This document shows, piece by piece, positions 43,671 through 53,977 of a DNA stretch of 64,000 bases (within the stretch, counting starts at the first letter, position 1; every line of letters begins with the position of its first letter). The notes beneath the pieces are model-generated. The model ran no database searches and was not told where the DNA came from. It worked only from the letters and a program-made list of their open reading frames with translations. The stretch is taken from positions 186,001 to 250,000 of the forward strand of contig PYSS01000045.1 of the NCBI GenBank assembly GCA_003049465.1, in the 5' to 3' direction. The DNA is from Magnaporthiopsis rhizophila (lineage: Eukaryota > Ascomycota > Sordariomycetes > Magnaporthales > Magnaporthaceae). Position numbers and translations under genes: made by a program.

Positions 43671-45245
43671 ATGCACTCTTCAGACCCCCGAGTAGAGTCC
43701 CAATTCTTGGACGACAATGGAATAATCCTTGGCCTCCAACCAACAGCTGGAGGGGCCCCTTACCCAGACCCGGGCTCCGACCAGAAGCGGCTCAAAAAAA
43801 TTCCTCCTACGCCCTCGCTGGAGCGATCGTCGTCACCAGCGTCACAACGCGTTCCGGTATCGGATCCCACGCCTGTCCCCCCGTTCCCAGACGGAGGAAA
43901 AGACGCCTGGCTCACGGTGCTGGGGGCCAGCTGCTGCCTCTTCGTGTCGTTCGGCTGGGTCAACTGCGTGGGCGTGTTCCAGGCGCACTACCAGGCCCAC
44001 CAGCTGCGCGACCACACGCCCTCGCAGATCGCCTGGATCTCGTCGCTCCAGGTCTTCTTCATGGTCTTTGGCGGCCCCGTCGTCGGCAAGCTGATCGACG
44101 ATGGCGGGCCCGCCCTGCCCTTGGCCCTCGGGACCTTTCTGCACGTCTTTGGCCTGATGCTCACGAGCGTGTCGACAAACTACGTGTCCATCATGCTGAG
44201 CCAGGCCGTACTCTCGGCCATCGGGTCGTCCATGGTTTTTTACCCAGCCATCACATGTGTAAAGTCCATCTCCTGTACCACGAAAGAAAAACGAGAATGG
44301 CTTCGACTGATGACAAATAATTAGGCCCAAACGTGGTTCCTCAAGAAGCGCGGCGCCGCCCTCGGCATCATAGCCATGGGCTCGTCCGTCGGAGGCGTCA
44401 TCTTCCCCATCGTCCTGATGCAGATGATACCGCGCACCGGCTTCGGCTGGGCGGTGCGCACCTGCGCCTTCCTTATCCTGGCCCTGCTCGTCGTCGCCAA
44501 CCTGACGGTGCGTTCGCGCCTGCCGCCCTCCCGGAAGCCTTTTGACCTGAGGGCCATGGGACGGCCGCTTTGTGAAGTCCCATTCGCGCTGTTGACGGCG
44601 TCCATCTTTTTCTTCTACTGTAAGTCGTTGGTTGCCCCCGCAATTTTCTCCCTCTTTTGGCTACTATTCCCACCAGGCTGGCACTAACAGATGATTTGCG
44701 AAAAAAAACCAAAACCAGGGGGAATGTTTATCCCAATCACATTCCTGGTTGTTGAGGCGCAGGCTCGCGGCGTGTCCCCATCCCTCGTGGCCTACCTAGT
44801 CCCCATCATGAACGCTGCCAGCATCGTCGGGCGTACGGTCCCCAACGCCCTTGCCGACAAGCTCGGCCACTTCAACGTCATGATAACCATGAGCGTCCTG
44901 ACCTCTGCCCTTATCCTGGCCGTGTGGCTGCCCACCGTCGGCGAGCCTGCGGCCGTCGCCTTCGCAGTCCTTTTCGGCATCTCTTCGGGCGCCGGCATCG
45001 GGCTCGTGCCCGTCCTGTGCGCCACCATCTCGCCCATTCACGAGATTGGTCTGCGGTCGGGCACCGCCTACGTCTTTTCCGCCTTTGCCGCCCTCACCGG
45101 CTCGCCGATCGGCGGACAGCTGGTGACGGAGCGGCAGGGAGACTTCACGTACGCCAAGGTGTTTGGCGGGCTGGCTTGCGCCATCGGTGCAACGCTGTTT
45201 GTTGCCACGCGTTTTGTGGTGGGAGGATGGAAGCTTAAGGTATAA
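43671..45245 (+). CDS. MFS transporter, monocarboxylate-permease-like
   Basis: Membrane transporter, probably exporting the cluster product or moving a precursor. Three exons: 43671-44258, 44325-44619 and 44719-45245; 469 residues. A soluble Pro/Ser-rich N-terminus of about 75 residues is followed by FPDGGKDAWLTVLGASCC, the usual entry to the first helix in fungal MCT-like permeases. Later landmarks: GPVVGKLIDDGGPALPLALG, WFLKKRGAALGIIAMGSSVGG and GRTVPNALADKLGHFNVMI. Twelve helices are expected. Splices: YPAITC|AQTWFLKKR and FFFY|WGMFIPITF. The gene lies head to head with the halogenase gene and in line with the thioesterase gene. The substrate is inferred only from context. Confidence 0.9.
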
Positions 45246-45755
45246 CGGACTATAGAGACAACCGGGCACCACCGATATAGGAGCCGCTCTAGACAGCATA
45301 AATAAATTATTGACCCTATTGCTCACCCTTGAGAGAACACCCAACAGCTACCTTTGATGCCTGCGAGAGTGGACGGCGCGAGGCTGCTGGCACTGAGTTA
45401 TTTTTTCCGTGCTACTTCCGCTTCTAGACATAAGGCGGAATATTGTGCTTACTTGTGTGTTGTCTCACCGAAGACTGCGCCTGGTCTTCCCATGTCTCGG
45501 GTCCCGACGGATCCCGGTGCGTTCCCCATTTGGGACGACACACGGCTAAAAAGAGCCCGAGTTCACGAAGACACCACGTTGATAGTGCCATTTTTCAACT
45601 ATTGGGATGGCACGAAAAACTTCAGGAGATCGTGATATGGCTCTTTTTTGTTTTGTGCCAAACCTCCTTTGCTACCCATTGTATAGTTTTCTTTGTTTCG
45701 TTGTTGCAACTCTCCCATTGCAGACAAATCCTTGAAAACCCCAGACATTTTCAAC
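45246..45755. promoter_or_regulatory. Intergenic/promoter region of the thioesterase gene
   Basis: 510 bases between MFS stop and thioesterase start, same direction. It contains the TCGN5CGA site at 45497-45507, then a T-rich leader. Confidence 0.5.
45497..45507. promoter_or_regulatory. AflR-type site TCGN5CGA
   Basis: TCGGGTCCCGA, an exact match to the AflR consensus TCGN5CGR and itself palindromic, 249 bases before the thioesterase start codon. Its core resembles the two sites near the PKS. Confidence 0.5.
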
Positions 45756-46778
45756 ATGGCCAGAAACCCGATACCGCTCGACGCGAATGTGTGGGGTGAA
45801 TATCTCTCAGCCCAGGAGGCAAAGCTACCTCGTCTCCTCGACGTGGAGCAGCTGACGGCCCGCGTCGTGCGAATTATGGGCGGCAACCCGGGCCGGATGC
45901 AGCTCCAGGGAACCAACACCTATCTCGTGGGCACGGGCAGGTCGCGTATCCTCATCGACACGGGAGAGGGAAAGCCGGCGTGGATCAAGAACCTCGCCGA
46001 CTACATGTTGAGCCACAACTTGCTCGTCTCGCACGTCCTGCTCACGCACTGGCACGGCGACCACACCGGCGGCGTGCCCGACCTGCTGGAAAACCCGAAA
46101 CTGCTGCTCCCTGAACGGCAAGAAGAACCCCACCACCACCAGGCCGGCCATGACGACGGCCCCGCTGCTACCGCCATCTATAAGCACACCCCGGACCCGG
46201 GCCAGGAGGCGATCGAGGACGGGCAGGTGTTCGCCGTCGAGGGTGCGACGGTGCGTGCCGTCTTCACGCCGGGCCACGCCGCCGACCACTGCTGCTTCGT
46301 GCTCGACGAGGAAGACGCCCTGTTCACGGGCGACAACGTCCTGGGCCACCGCGGCGGCTTCAGCGTGGCCGAGGACCTGGGCGTCTACCTCACCAGCCTG
46401 CGCCGCATGGCCGGCCTGGGCTGCTCCAGGGCCTATCCGGCGCACGGGTCCGTCGTGGCCGAGGGGGACCTGCCGGCCTGCATCGCCCGCTACATCGGCC
46501 ACTGGGAGGCGCGCGAGCGGCTGGTGCTGGACGGGCTGGCGGCGGCGGGCGCGAACAGGTCTGGGTCTGCTGCCACTCCCGCTACGGCGGCGGCGCTAGC
46601 TCGTCGCGTGTACGGCAACCTGCGGTCTGAGGCTCTCGTGGAGGGTGCGCTCGAGCCGGCTGTCGCGCAGGTGCTGTGGAAGCTAGCCGAGGATGGTAGA
46701 GTGGCTTTCAGGTTGGTCCGGGGCGAGAGGCACTGGTTTTCCTTAGAGCCGCGTGTTGTCGTCAAGGCTGCGGCCTAG
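45756..46778 (+). CDS. Metallo-beta-lactamase-type thioesterase of the PKS
   Basis: Discrete hydrolase that releases the polyketide from synthases lacking their own thioesterase; relatives are ACTE, GedB, MdpF and AptB. Single exon, 340 residues. The zinc/manganese motif THWHGDH (HxHxDH) is at 97-103, preceded by GTNTYLVGTG and ILIDTGEG, followed by FTPGHAADHCCFVL, LFTGDNVLGH and YPAHGSVV, all family landmarks. Start at 45756 is the ATG before ARNPIPLDANVWGEYL. It is convergent with the anthrone-oxygenase-like gene, whose stop codon is 160 bases away. Its presence explains why the nearby PKS ends after its ACP. Confidence 0.94.
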   Translation: MARNPIPLDANVWGEYLSAQEAKLPRLLDVEQLTARVVRIMGGNPGRMQLQGTNTYLVGTGRSRILIDTGEGKPAWIKNLADYMLSHNLLVSHVLLTHWHGDHTGGVPDLLENPKLLLPERQEEPHHHQAGHDDGPAATAIYKHTPDPGQEAIEDGQVFAVEGATVRAVFTPGHAADHCCFVLDEEDALFTGDNVLGHRGGFSVAEDLGVYLTSLRRMAGLGCSRAYPAHGSVVAEGDLPACIARYIGHWEARERLVLDGLAAAGANRSGSAATPATAAALARRVYGNLRSEALVEGALEPAVAQVLWKLAEDGRVAFRLVRGERHWFSLEPRVVVKAAA

Positions 46779-46938
46779 GCGTTTTGTGTGCGTTCGCCGA
46801 TGATCATGTATTACTTAGTTGATTATACTTTTCACAAACACCAATCTTTTGAGATATCCCACCGGTATCTTCGCTTGTCTGATAACTACAACTAGGTACC
46901 TAGTTCTCTTCTCATAAGCCACCACCTATGCAAACTTT

Positions 46939-47547
46939 CTAGACCAGAGTCCACGCCAGCACCATTCCCGCCAACGGGAAAATGGCTCGGACGTAGTTCA
47001 GTTGCCCCCAGCGGCGAAGCAACGCCCAAGTCTTCTTCTCCTCCGTGTCACTCCGCAGTCCACTGCTCGCGTTCTTCTCCCTCTTCAGCAGCCACTCCTC
47101 CGTCGGCAGGATGAAAATCAGCGTATAAGGCACAAGACCGATCATCAACAGGCCGGAGGCTATCAACCTTGTGGCTGTGGAGCCGTCACTTCTCCTCCCC
47201 GTAGTAACGAGTGCGGCATTGGCAAAACAGCACAGGCCCGACGCGATGGCCGGTAGGGGGCAGAGATGGAAGCCGCGATCGAAGACGCTGCGGAACTGGC
47301 CAAGAGCCCTTTTTTCGTTCAGGTCCTTGGGCCCCAGGATTGACGCGAGGGAGACATATGAGAGGCTTATCTGGCAGCCTGCAAGGTAATCATTGCAAGC
47401 AAAGCAGGCGTCAGTACGGCGAACCTGGAGGAGATCGTGACCTGCATGATGAGGGGCCGAGAGCTTGTCAAGCCTTGTCCTACCAGTCACAAAAGCCGCC
47501 CCGGTGATGCTGGCTGCCAGGAGTGGCTTGAAGAATGGATGGCTCAT
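46939..47547 (-). CDS. Anthrone-oxygenase-like protein (DUF1772)
   Basis: Small membrane protein of the family of TpcL, GedH, MdpH2 and HypC, which oxidise anthrones to anthraquinones. Two exons: 47547-47484 and 47378-46939; 167 residues. The junction reads AAFVTG|CQISLSYVSLAS. Hydrophobic segments occur near the start (FFKPLLAASITGAAFV), at LCCFANAALVTTG, at RLIASGLLMIGLVPYTLIFI and at the C-terminus (AIFPLAGMVLAWTLV). The conserved TPY/IMPT-like element appears as VPYTLIFILPTEEWLL. Start at 47547 is chosen because it begins the first membrane segment; an upstream in-frame ATG would add about 50 residues without family character. It is divergent from the PKS over 520 bases. Confidence 0.88.
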   Translation of the reverse strand: MSHPFFKPLLAASITGAAFVTGRTRLDKLSAPHHAGHDLLQVRRTDACFACNDYLAGCQISLSYVSLASILGPKDLNEKRALGQFRSVFDRGFHLCPLPAIASGLCCFANAALVTTGRRSDGSTATRLIASGLLMIGLVPYTLIFILPTEEWLLKREKNASSGLRSDTEEKKTWALLRRWGQLNYVRAIFPLAGMVLAWTLV

Positions 47548-47766
47548 TGGGATGGACGTTCCGGGACGTAAATTATTTGGTTGACCTGGGCATGTGTAGC
47601 ATGGGACCGGATTTTTATTGATCTTTGGCTCTGTTATCGCCACCGACAGAGACCAGGGAGGTGAGCGGGCAAAGAGTCCATGTTGGGAAGTGCACAATGG
47701 GTGTACTTATGGTTCGGCTTCATAGCCGGTGGCCTACCAGGTAAGGCGGTGGGTGGGGGCCAGCCG

Positions 47767-47777
47767 TCGGATCCCGG
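47767..47777. promoter_or_regulatory. AflR-type site TCGN5CGG, copy 1
   Basis: TCGGATCCCGG matches TCGN5CGR. It lies 13 bases (start to start) from a near-identical second copy. Confidence 0.55.
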
Positions 47778-47779
47778 CC

Positions 47780-47790
47780 TCGGATACCGG
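47780..47790. promoter_or_regulatory. AflR-type site TCGN5CGG, copy 2
   Basis: TCGGATACCGG, one base different from copy 1, same orientation, two-base gap between copies. Tandem arrangement makes chance less likely than for a single site. Confidence 0.55.
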
Positions 47791-48067
47791 CCCCATCCTT
47801 CCTAACATTCCCTTCGGGAGGTATTCTTGACGACTCTTACCCAACTTGCACAGCTAACATCAGATTGACGAGGAAAGGGGCGCCCATGATCATGGTTTCG
47901 GCGGAGAAAGTTTCATAAATAGCCCTTGATCTGCCATCCAACCCATAGTGGTGGTAACTGGCTACGGTACTCTAGGGCTCTGTGCTAGACTGCTCTTCAT
48001 GAGGCACTCCGTGATCATTCTCGCCGGCCCAAGTTGCACAGACCGACACCACACCATCACTCCAACA

Positions 48068-51000
48068 ATGGCTCAACGTCCGGAGTTGTTGGCAGCAACG
48101 CCTTCTGACTTCGGCTGCCTCACAGCGGACACCGGCTCCGAACAGAACGACGCCCTCACCACTGGCAACCTCCTCTTCCTCGGGAACGAGGTGCCCGAGG
48201 GAGGCTTCACCAGCATCCTCAACCACCTGCAGCTGTGCGCCCGCCAGGGGAGCTTTCCATTCCTGTGTCTCCTTCTCTCCGAATCTCTTCAGGTGCTTCG
48301 GCGCGAGCTCTCATATATTAGCCCTCATGACGGGACCTTGCCGCACTTTGCGACCCTACCGGATGTCGCGAGCTACCTTCCGCATGCTGGGAGCCTCACA
48401 AGCGCTCTCGAGGGTTTCCTGCTCTGCGTCGTTCAGCTTGGTCTGTTTATCGGCCACCACGAGTCCTGCGAGACGGAATGTGAGCTCCATAAGAACAACG
48501 AGAACGCCCTCCTTGCCGGCCTCAGCATCGGGCTGCTGTCAGCCACCGCCGTAGCCGCCTCCAAATCGCTCGCGGACCTGGCCACGCTGGCCCCATGGTG
48601 CGCACGCATCGCGTTCCGGCTTGGCGTCCACGTGTTCCGCATCTCTCAGCGGCTCGAGCCGACTGCCGACGAGACCAAGAGTTGGGCATATGTCTTGACC
48701 GGCCGAAGCGTGGAGGAAGTCCAGGCCGAGCTTGAGAGGTTCAACACCGCGACGTCGGCCTCGGAGTCGGTCAAGGTCTTCGTCAGCGCGGCGGATGAAT
48801 CCTCCATCAGCGTCACCGGGCCGCCGTCACGTCTCAAGCGAGCTTTCATGTTCTCCAACATTCTCCGTTACTCCCGACACGCGCCCCTCCCCATCTATGG
48901 CGGCCTCTGCCATGCGCCCCATCTCTACGGCCAGGCAGACGTCGAGGCTATTGTCAGGGGAGACGCCCATCCGCCACAGCAAGTCAATAGCCGGGCCGTC
49001 GTCGTCCCACTGCACTCGGTGAACGACGGCCGACCTTTCGAGGCAGCTACCCTGGCCGAACTGCAGAAGGCCGTGACGCTGGAGATCTTGACGAAGCAGA
49101 TCTGCCTGCTGGAACTCGCTCGGAACCTCGACAGCACACTTGGCGCCATGTGCTCGGACTTGCGCCTTATGCAGGTGGGCACATCACCCGCTACTGTCGA
49201 GCTCTTCTCTCGGTTGCAGTCCTCGATGCCGCAGACCACCAGCCTCGAGGTCTGCGACCTGTCTCGGTGGGCAAGCGCCACCGACCCTCTGAAAGCAGGG
49301 GACAAAGCCATGAAAGAGAAGACGAGTCGCTCTCACCTGGCCATCGTGGGCATGTCATGCCGCATGCCCGGCGGCGCCGACAACAACGAGCTGTTCTGGG
49401 ACCTCCTCGTCAGCGGCCACGATACGCACACGACCGTCCCCAAGGACCGCTTCGACCTGGAAGCGCACTTCGACCCCACGGGCCGTACGCCCAATGCCAC
49501 CGAGACGCCATACGGCAACTTCATCGATCGCCCGGGCCTGTTCGATGCCGGGTTCTTCAACATGTCGCCTGTCGAAGCCGAGCAGACGGACCCGATGCAC
49601 CGCCTCGCCCTAGTCACCGCCTACGAAGCCCTCGAGGATGCCGGCTACGTGCCCAACCGGACCCCCTCCACCAACACCAAACGCACCGGCACGTTTTACG
49701 GACAGGCCAGCGACGACTACCGCGAGGTCAACGCCGGACAACGTATTGGCACATACGGCGTGCCCGGGGGAGAACGTGCCTTTGCCAACGGCCGCCTCAA
49801 CTATTTTTTCAAGTGGGCCGGTCCGAGCCTGAACTTGGACACGGCCTGCTCCAGCGGCCTGGCCGCCGTCCAGGAGGCGTGCGCCGCGCTTTGGGACGGC
49901 CGCGTCGACATGGCCGTGGCGGGCGGGCTGAGTGTCATCACCAACCCGGACAACTACGCGATGCTGTGCAAGGGGCACTTCCTCTCCAAAACGGGGCAGT
50001 GCAAGGTCTGGGACGAGAAGGCGGACGGCTACTGCCGCGCCGATGGCGTGGGCTCCGTTGTGATCAAAAGACTGGGAGAAGCCGAGGCCGACAACGACAA
50101 CGTCATCGCGGTCGTAGCCGCGGGCGCCACGAACCACTCGGCCGAAGCAATCTCCATCACGCACCCGCACGCCGGCGCGCAGATGGATAACTACCGCCAG
50201 GTGCTCCACGCTGCGGGCGTCGGCCCGCTGGACGTCACCTACATCGAGCTCCACGGCACAGGCACCCAGGCCGGCGACGCGGTCGAATCCGAGTCCGTAG
50301 CCACCGTCTTCTCCCCTCTGCCCGAGGAGATGGCCGAATGCGGCGGCAGCAACTCGGCCGGGGCAGGCAGCCGGCGCCGGCGCCGCCGAAGGCCGGACCA
50401 GTTCCTGCACCTAGGCGCGGTCAAGTCTAGCATCGGGCACGGCGAGGCGGCCGCGGGCATCGCGTCGCTGCTCAAGGCGCTCCTCGTCCTGGACAAGGGC
50501 CTCATACCGGCGCACGCCGGCATCCGCTCCCCCGAGTTCAAGCTCAACCCGCAGGTGGCGCGCAACATTGAGGGCAGGCACATGGCCCTCACCGCCGAGA
50601 ACACGCCGTGGCCGCCGCGGCGGGGCGAGACCCGACGTGCGATCGTGAACAGCTTCGGCGCCCACGGCGGTAACACGACGCTGCTGCTCGAGGACGCGCC
50701 AGGACACCTGAGGGCCGAGAACAGGAACCCGGCGGCCGGCACGACGCGGAAGTCGTTCCCGTTTGTGGTCTCGGCCAAGAGCCGGGCATCCCTCAAGGCC
50801 AACGCGGAGGCGTTGCTTCGGCTCCTGGACAGCAGCAGCAGCGATGGTGGAGAAGATGATGCTGCCGGCGGAAGCAACATGCTCGGCGATCTCTCCTACA
50901 CGCTCTGCGCTCGGCGTATTCACCATCCCTTCCGCGTCGTCATCACCGCCGACTCCTTGACCGCGCTTCGCCAATCCCTCCGGGCGAGCCTCGATAACGA

Positions 51001-53977
51001 GGAGAAGGCAATATCTTCTCCCGTGCCGCACACTCCGCCACAAGTCATCATGACCTTCACCGGACAGGGCGCTTTCTATGCCGGAGGACTCGGTGCTAGC
51101 CTGTATCGCGACTCGCCCGTCTACAGGCAGGAGGTGCAAGAGCTCGATGGCTTGGTTCAAGGGCACGGCTTCCGCTCCGTCTTGCGCCACATCCAGGGTC
51201 AGGGCGATGGCCAGGAAACTGCAACTGGACAGAGTGTCGAGGAGGTTGTCGAGCCTATAGTCAGCCAGCTCGCCATCCTCGTGTGCGAGCTCGCCCTGGC
51301 TCGGACGTGGGAGAAGCTCGGGGTGACGCCGAGCGCCGTCATTGGCCACAGCCTTGGCGAGTACGCCGCCTTCGTCGTCGCCGGCGTTATGTCTGCCAAC
51401 GACGCCATCCTGCTCGTCGGCCGTCGCGCTCAGCTGCTCGCCGAGAACTGCCGTGCCGGAAGCCACTTGATGCTGGCCGTACGAGCCAGCGAGGAGGAAG
51501 TCTCGGCCTGCCTGTCTCCTGCCCCCTCGTCGTCTAGAGAGCCGTCTTCAGTAATGGCCGATTCGCCAGAGTACGAGATCTCTTGCGTCAACGGGCCCCG
51601 CAGCGTCGTCATCAGCGGCGCCCGCCAATACATAACCGACGTCGCGCAGGCCCGGCTCGAGGCCGCGGGCCTCAGGTGCACGCCCCTCGCCGACCTGCCC
51701 TACGCCTTCCACAGCGCCCAGATGGACCCGGTCCTGCCCCGGCTCGAGGAGCTCGCGGGCCACGCGGCCTTTGCGGCGCCGCGCGTGCCCATCCTGTCGC
51801 CGCTGTTGCGCCGCTGCGTCTTCGACGCCAAGACCATCGGCGCCCGCTACCTCGCGCGCGCGTGCCGCGAACCCGTGCACTTTGCCGGCGCGCTGCAGGC
51901 CGCCGCCGACGTGGGGCTGGTCGCCGCCGCCGCGACTCTTTGGCTCGAGGTCGGCCCGCACCCGCTCTGCGCTGGCTTCGTCAGGGCCTGGGACCCGGCC
52001 GTGCGCTCCTTCGCCTCGCTGCGCAGGGACCAGGACGCGGTCGAGACGATGACGGCCGCGATGGCGGGCCTGCACCAGGCCGGCGTCGCCGTCAGCTGGC
52101 AGGAGCACTTCGGGCCGCACGAGAAGGCGTACCGGCTCTTCAGGGGCCTGCCCGCGTACCAGTGGAACCAGAAGAACTACTGGATCCCCTACGAGGGCAC
52201 CTTCACCCTCGACAAGGGCCTTCCCGCGGGCGAGAGAAGGGCTGCTGCGACGGGGCTCCTGCGGCAGAACCAGGCCGAGATGTCGCCGCTCAAGACCGCA
52301 TCCGTCCATCGGATCCTGTGGCAGGAGAAGAAGGACGGGAAGGCGTCTTGCGAGGCCCTGCTGGACCTCAAAGGGGATGCCAGGCTGTTGGCGGCGGTGG
52401 ACGGGCACGAGATGAATGGATATGGCGTGGCGACGTCGGTAAGCTTCCCAGCTTCCATCCCCTTGACGCCCTGTGACTCTTTTATTTTTTTCTTCTTTTT
52501 TTTTCCTGTCTGCTAACAACCCCCCTTCATCTCCCAACAGGCAATTTGGGCAGACCTGGCCCTGACGCTCGGCGACTACCTCGCCGAGTACGGCGGACTG
52601 GAGCAGCGGCGAAACCTGGCCATGAACCTGACCGACATGCAGGTCCTTCACGCCCAGGTCATCTCACGGGACGCCTCGACGCCACACCTCATCACGGCAC
52701 GCGCGACACTAGACGTCGGGGCGCGGAGCGCGTCGGTCCAGCTCCTCGCCCACGGCGAGCAAGAGCCGTTTGCCTCCTGCAAGATCCTCTACGAGGACCC
52801 ACAGGCCTGGACCAAGGAGTGGGCCCGCGTCGCCCACCTCGTCGGCGGGCGTATCCGTGTGCTTGAGGGCGAGGACCGACTCAACGCGGTCGCCTCGACG
52901 GCGATGACGACGACGACGCGCCTCAGCCGCAACATGGCGTACTCGGTGTTTGAGAACGTCGTCAAATACGCCGAGGCATTCCGGGGCATGCGCAGCGTCA
53001 CGCTAGCGGACAGCCAGCCCGGCGAGCCTGTCGAGGCCGTTGCCACCGTGCGCATGTGCGGCCTGCCGCCAGACCAGCTCCCCAGCCGCCAGCAGCAGCA
53101 GCAGCAGCAGGCCAAGAGCGGCTCCTCCACCGCCACCACCGCCGCCGCCGGCTGGTACGCGCCGCCGCAGTGGATCGACAGCGCCGTGCACGTGGGCGGG
53201 CTGGCGCTCAACGCGCGGGACGACTCGAGGGCCTTCTTCTACGTCACGCCCGGCTGGGGCAGCATGCGTTTCTTCCCCCGCGGCCACGACAAGGCGCTGC
53301 GGCCGGGGACCGAGTACCGCAGCTACGCGCGCATGGCTCCGCTGGCCGTGGGCGACGACCACTACGAGCCAAACATGTACGGCGGCGACGTATACATGCT
53401 CCAGGGTGCCGACGAGCTCGTCGGCGTCCTGGAGGGGTTCCGCTTCCGCCGCGTGCCCAGGATCCTCATGGACCGTTTCTTCTCCCCTACCGTCGGCGGT
53501 GCCCCCGCAAACAATGGTCCTCCTGTTTCAACGACCATGTCGGATGGGCCGAACCACGGCCAGCCCGCCAGAGAGGCGACTACCACTGCTGCACCTCCTC
53601 ATTCAGCACCCCCTGCCGCGGCGAATGCACACCTCGGAGGTCCCAGCAGCGCCGGGGGCGGGCGCCCGGCAACGGAGGCGGCGGCGGCACCAACAGCAGG
53701 AAAAACCGCCTTACACCACGACGCCGCGGCCACGACGACACGGGCAGAGAAGCCGGTGGTGCGCGAGGCCCTGGCGCTCATCTGCAAGGAGTCCGGTCTC
53801 GAGCCCGACAGCCTGCGGGACGACGCGCTGTTCGCCGAGCTGGGCATCGACTCGCTCATGTCGCTGGTCCTGGCCGAGAAGTTCCGCGCCGAGCTGGGCG
53901 TCGAGGTCAAGAGCTCGCTCTTCCTCGAGTGCGCCAACATTGACGCCGTCAAGGAGTGGCTCTCCGAGTACTGTTAG
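48068..53977 (+). CDS. Non-reducing polyketide synthase, SAT-KS-AT-PT-ACP
   Basis: Iterative type I synthase building an aromatic polyketide from acetate/malonate units. Two exons, 48068-52438 and 52541-53977; 1935 residues. Domains: SAT about 1-360, with GLSIG at 151-155 where GxCxG is usual; KS about 420-870 with DTACSS (Cys594), ELHGTGT (His729) and SSIGHGE (His791); AT about 995-1320 with GHSLGEY (Ser1095); PT about 1410-1770 with His1447 (DGHEMNGYG) and Asp1670 (WIDSAVHVGG); one ACP with GIDSL (Ser1895). The chain ends 40 residues later, so no thioesterase or reductase. This matches the nrPKS group making atrochrysone/emodin-type products with a separate thioesterase, which is nearby. 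The KS has a run of seven Arg (769-775). Start at 48068 (MAQRPELLAA) preferred over in-frame ATG 47999. Confidence 0.95.

Larger units (their letters stand above)
47548..48067. promoter_or_regulatory. Divergent promoter of anthrone oxygenase and PKS
   Basis: 520 bases with two AflR-type sites in tandem at 47767-47790 and an AT-rich element (CATAAATAG near 47914) about 150 bases before the PKS start. Confidence 0.6.

Noticed and set aside
47548..47697. N-terminal extension of the anthrone-oxygenase-like protein to an upstream ATG
   Set aside because: The extra 50 residues are not hydrophobic and do not resemble the family, which starts at the first membrane segment.
50411..52651. Two long minus-strand ORFs opposite the PKS
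   Set aside because: Antisense to KS/AT coding sequence with clear catalytic motifs on the plus strand; composition effect.
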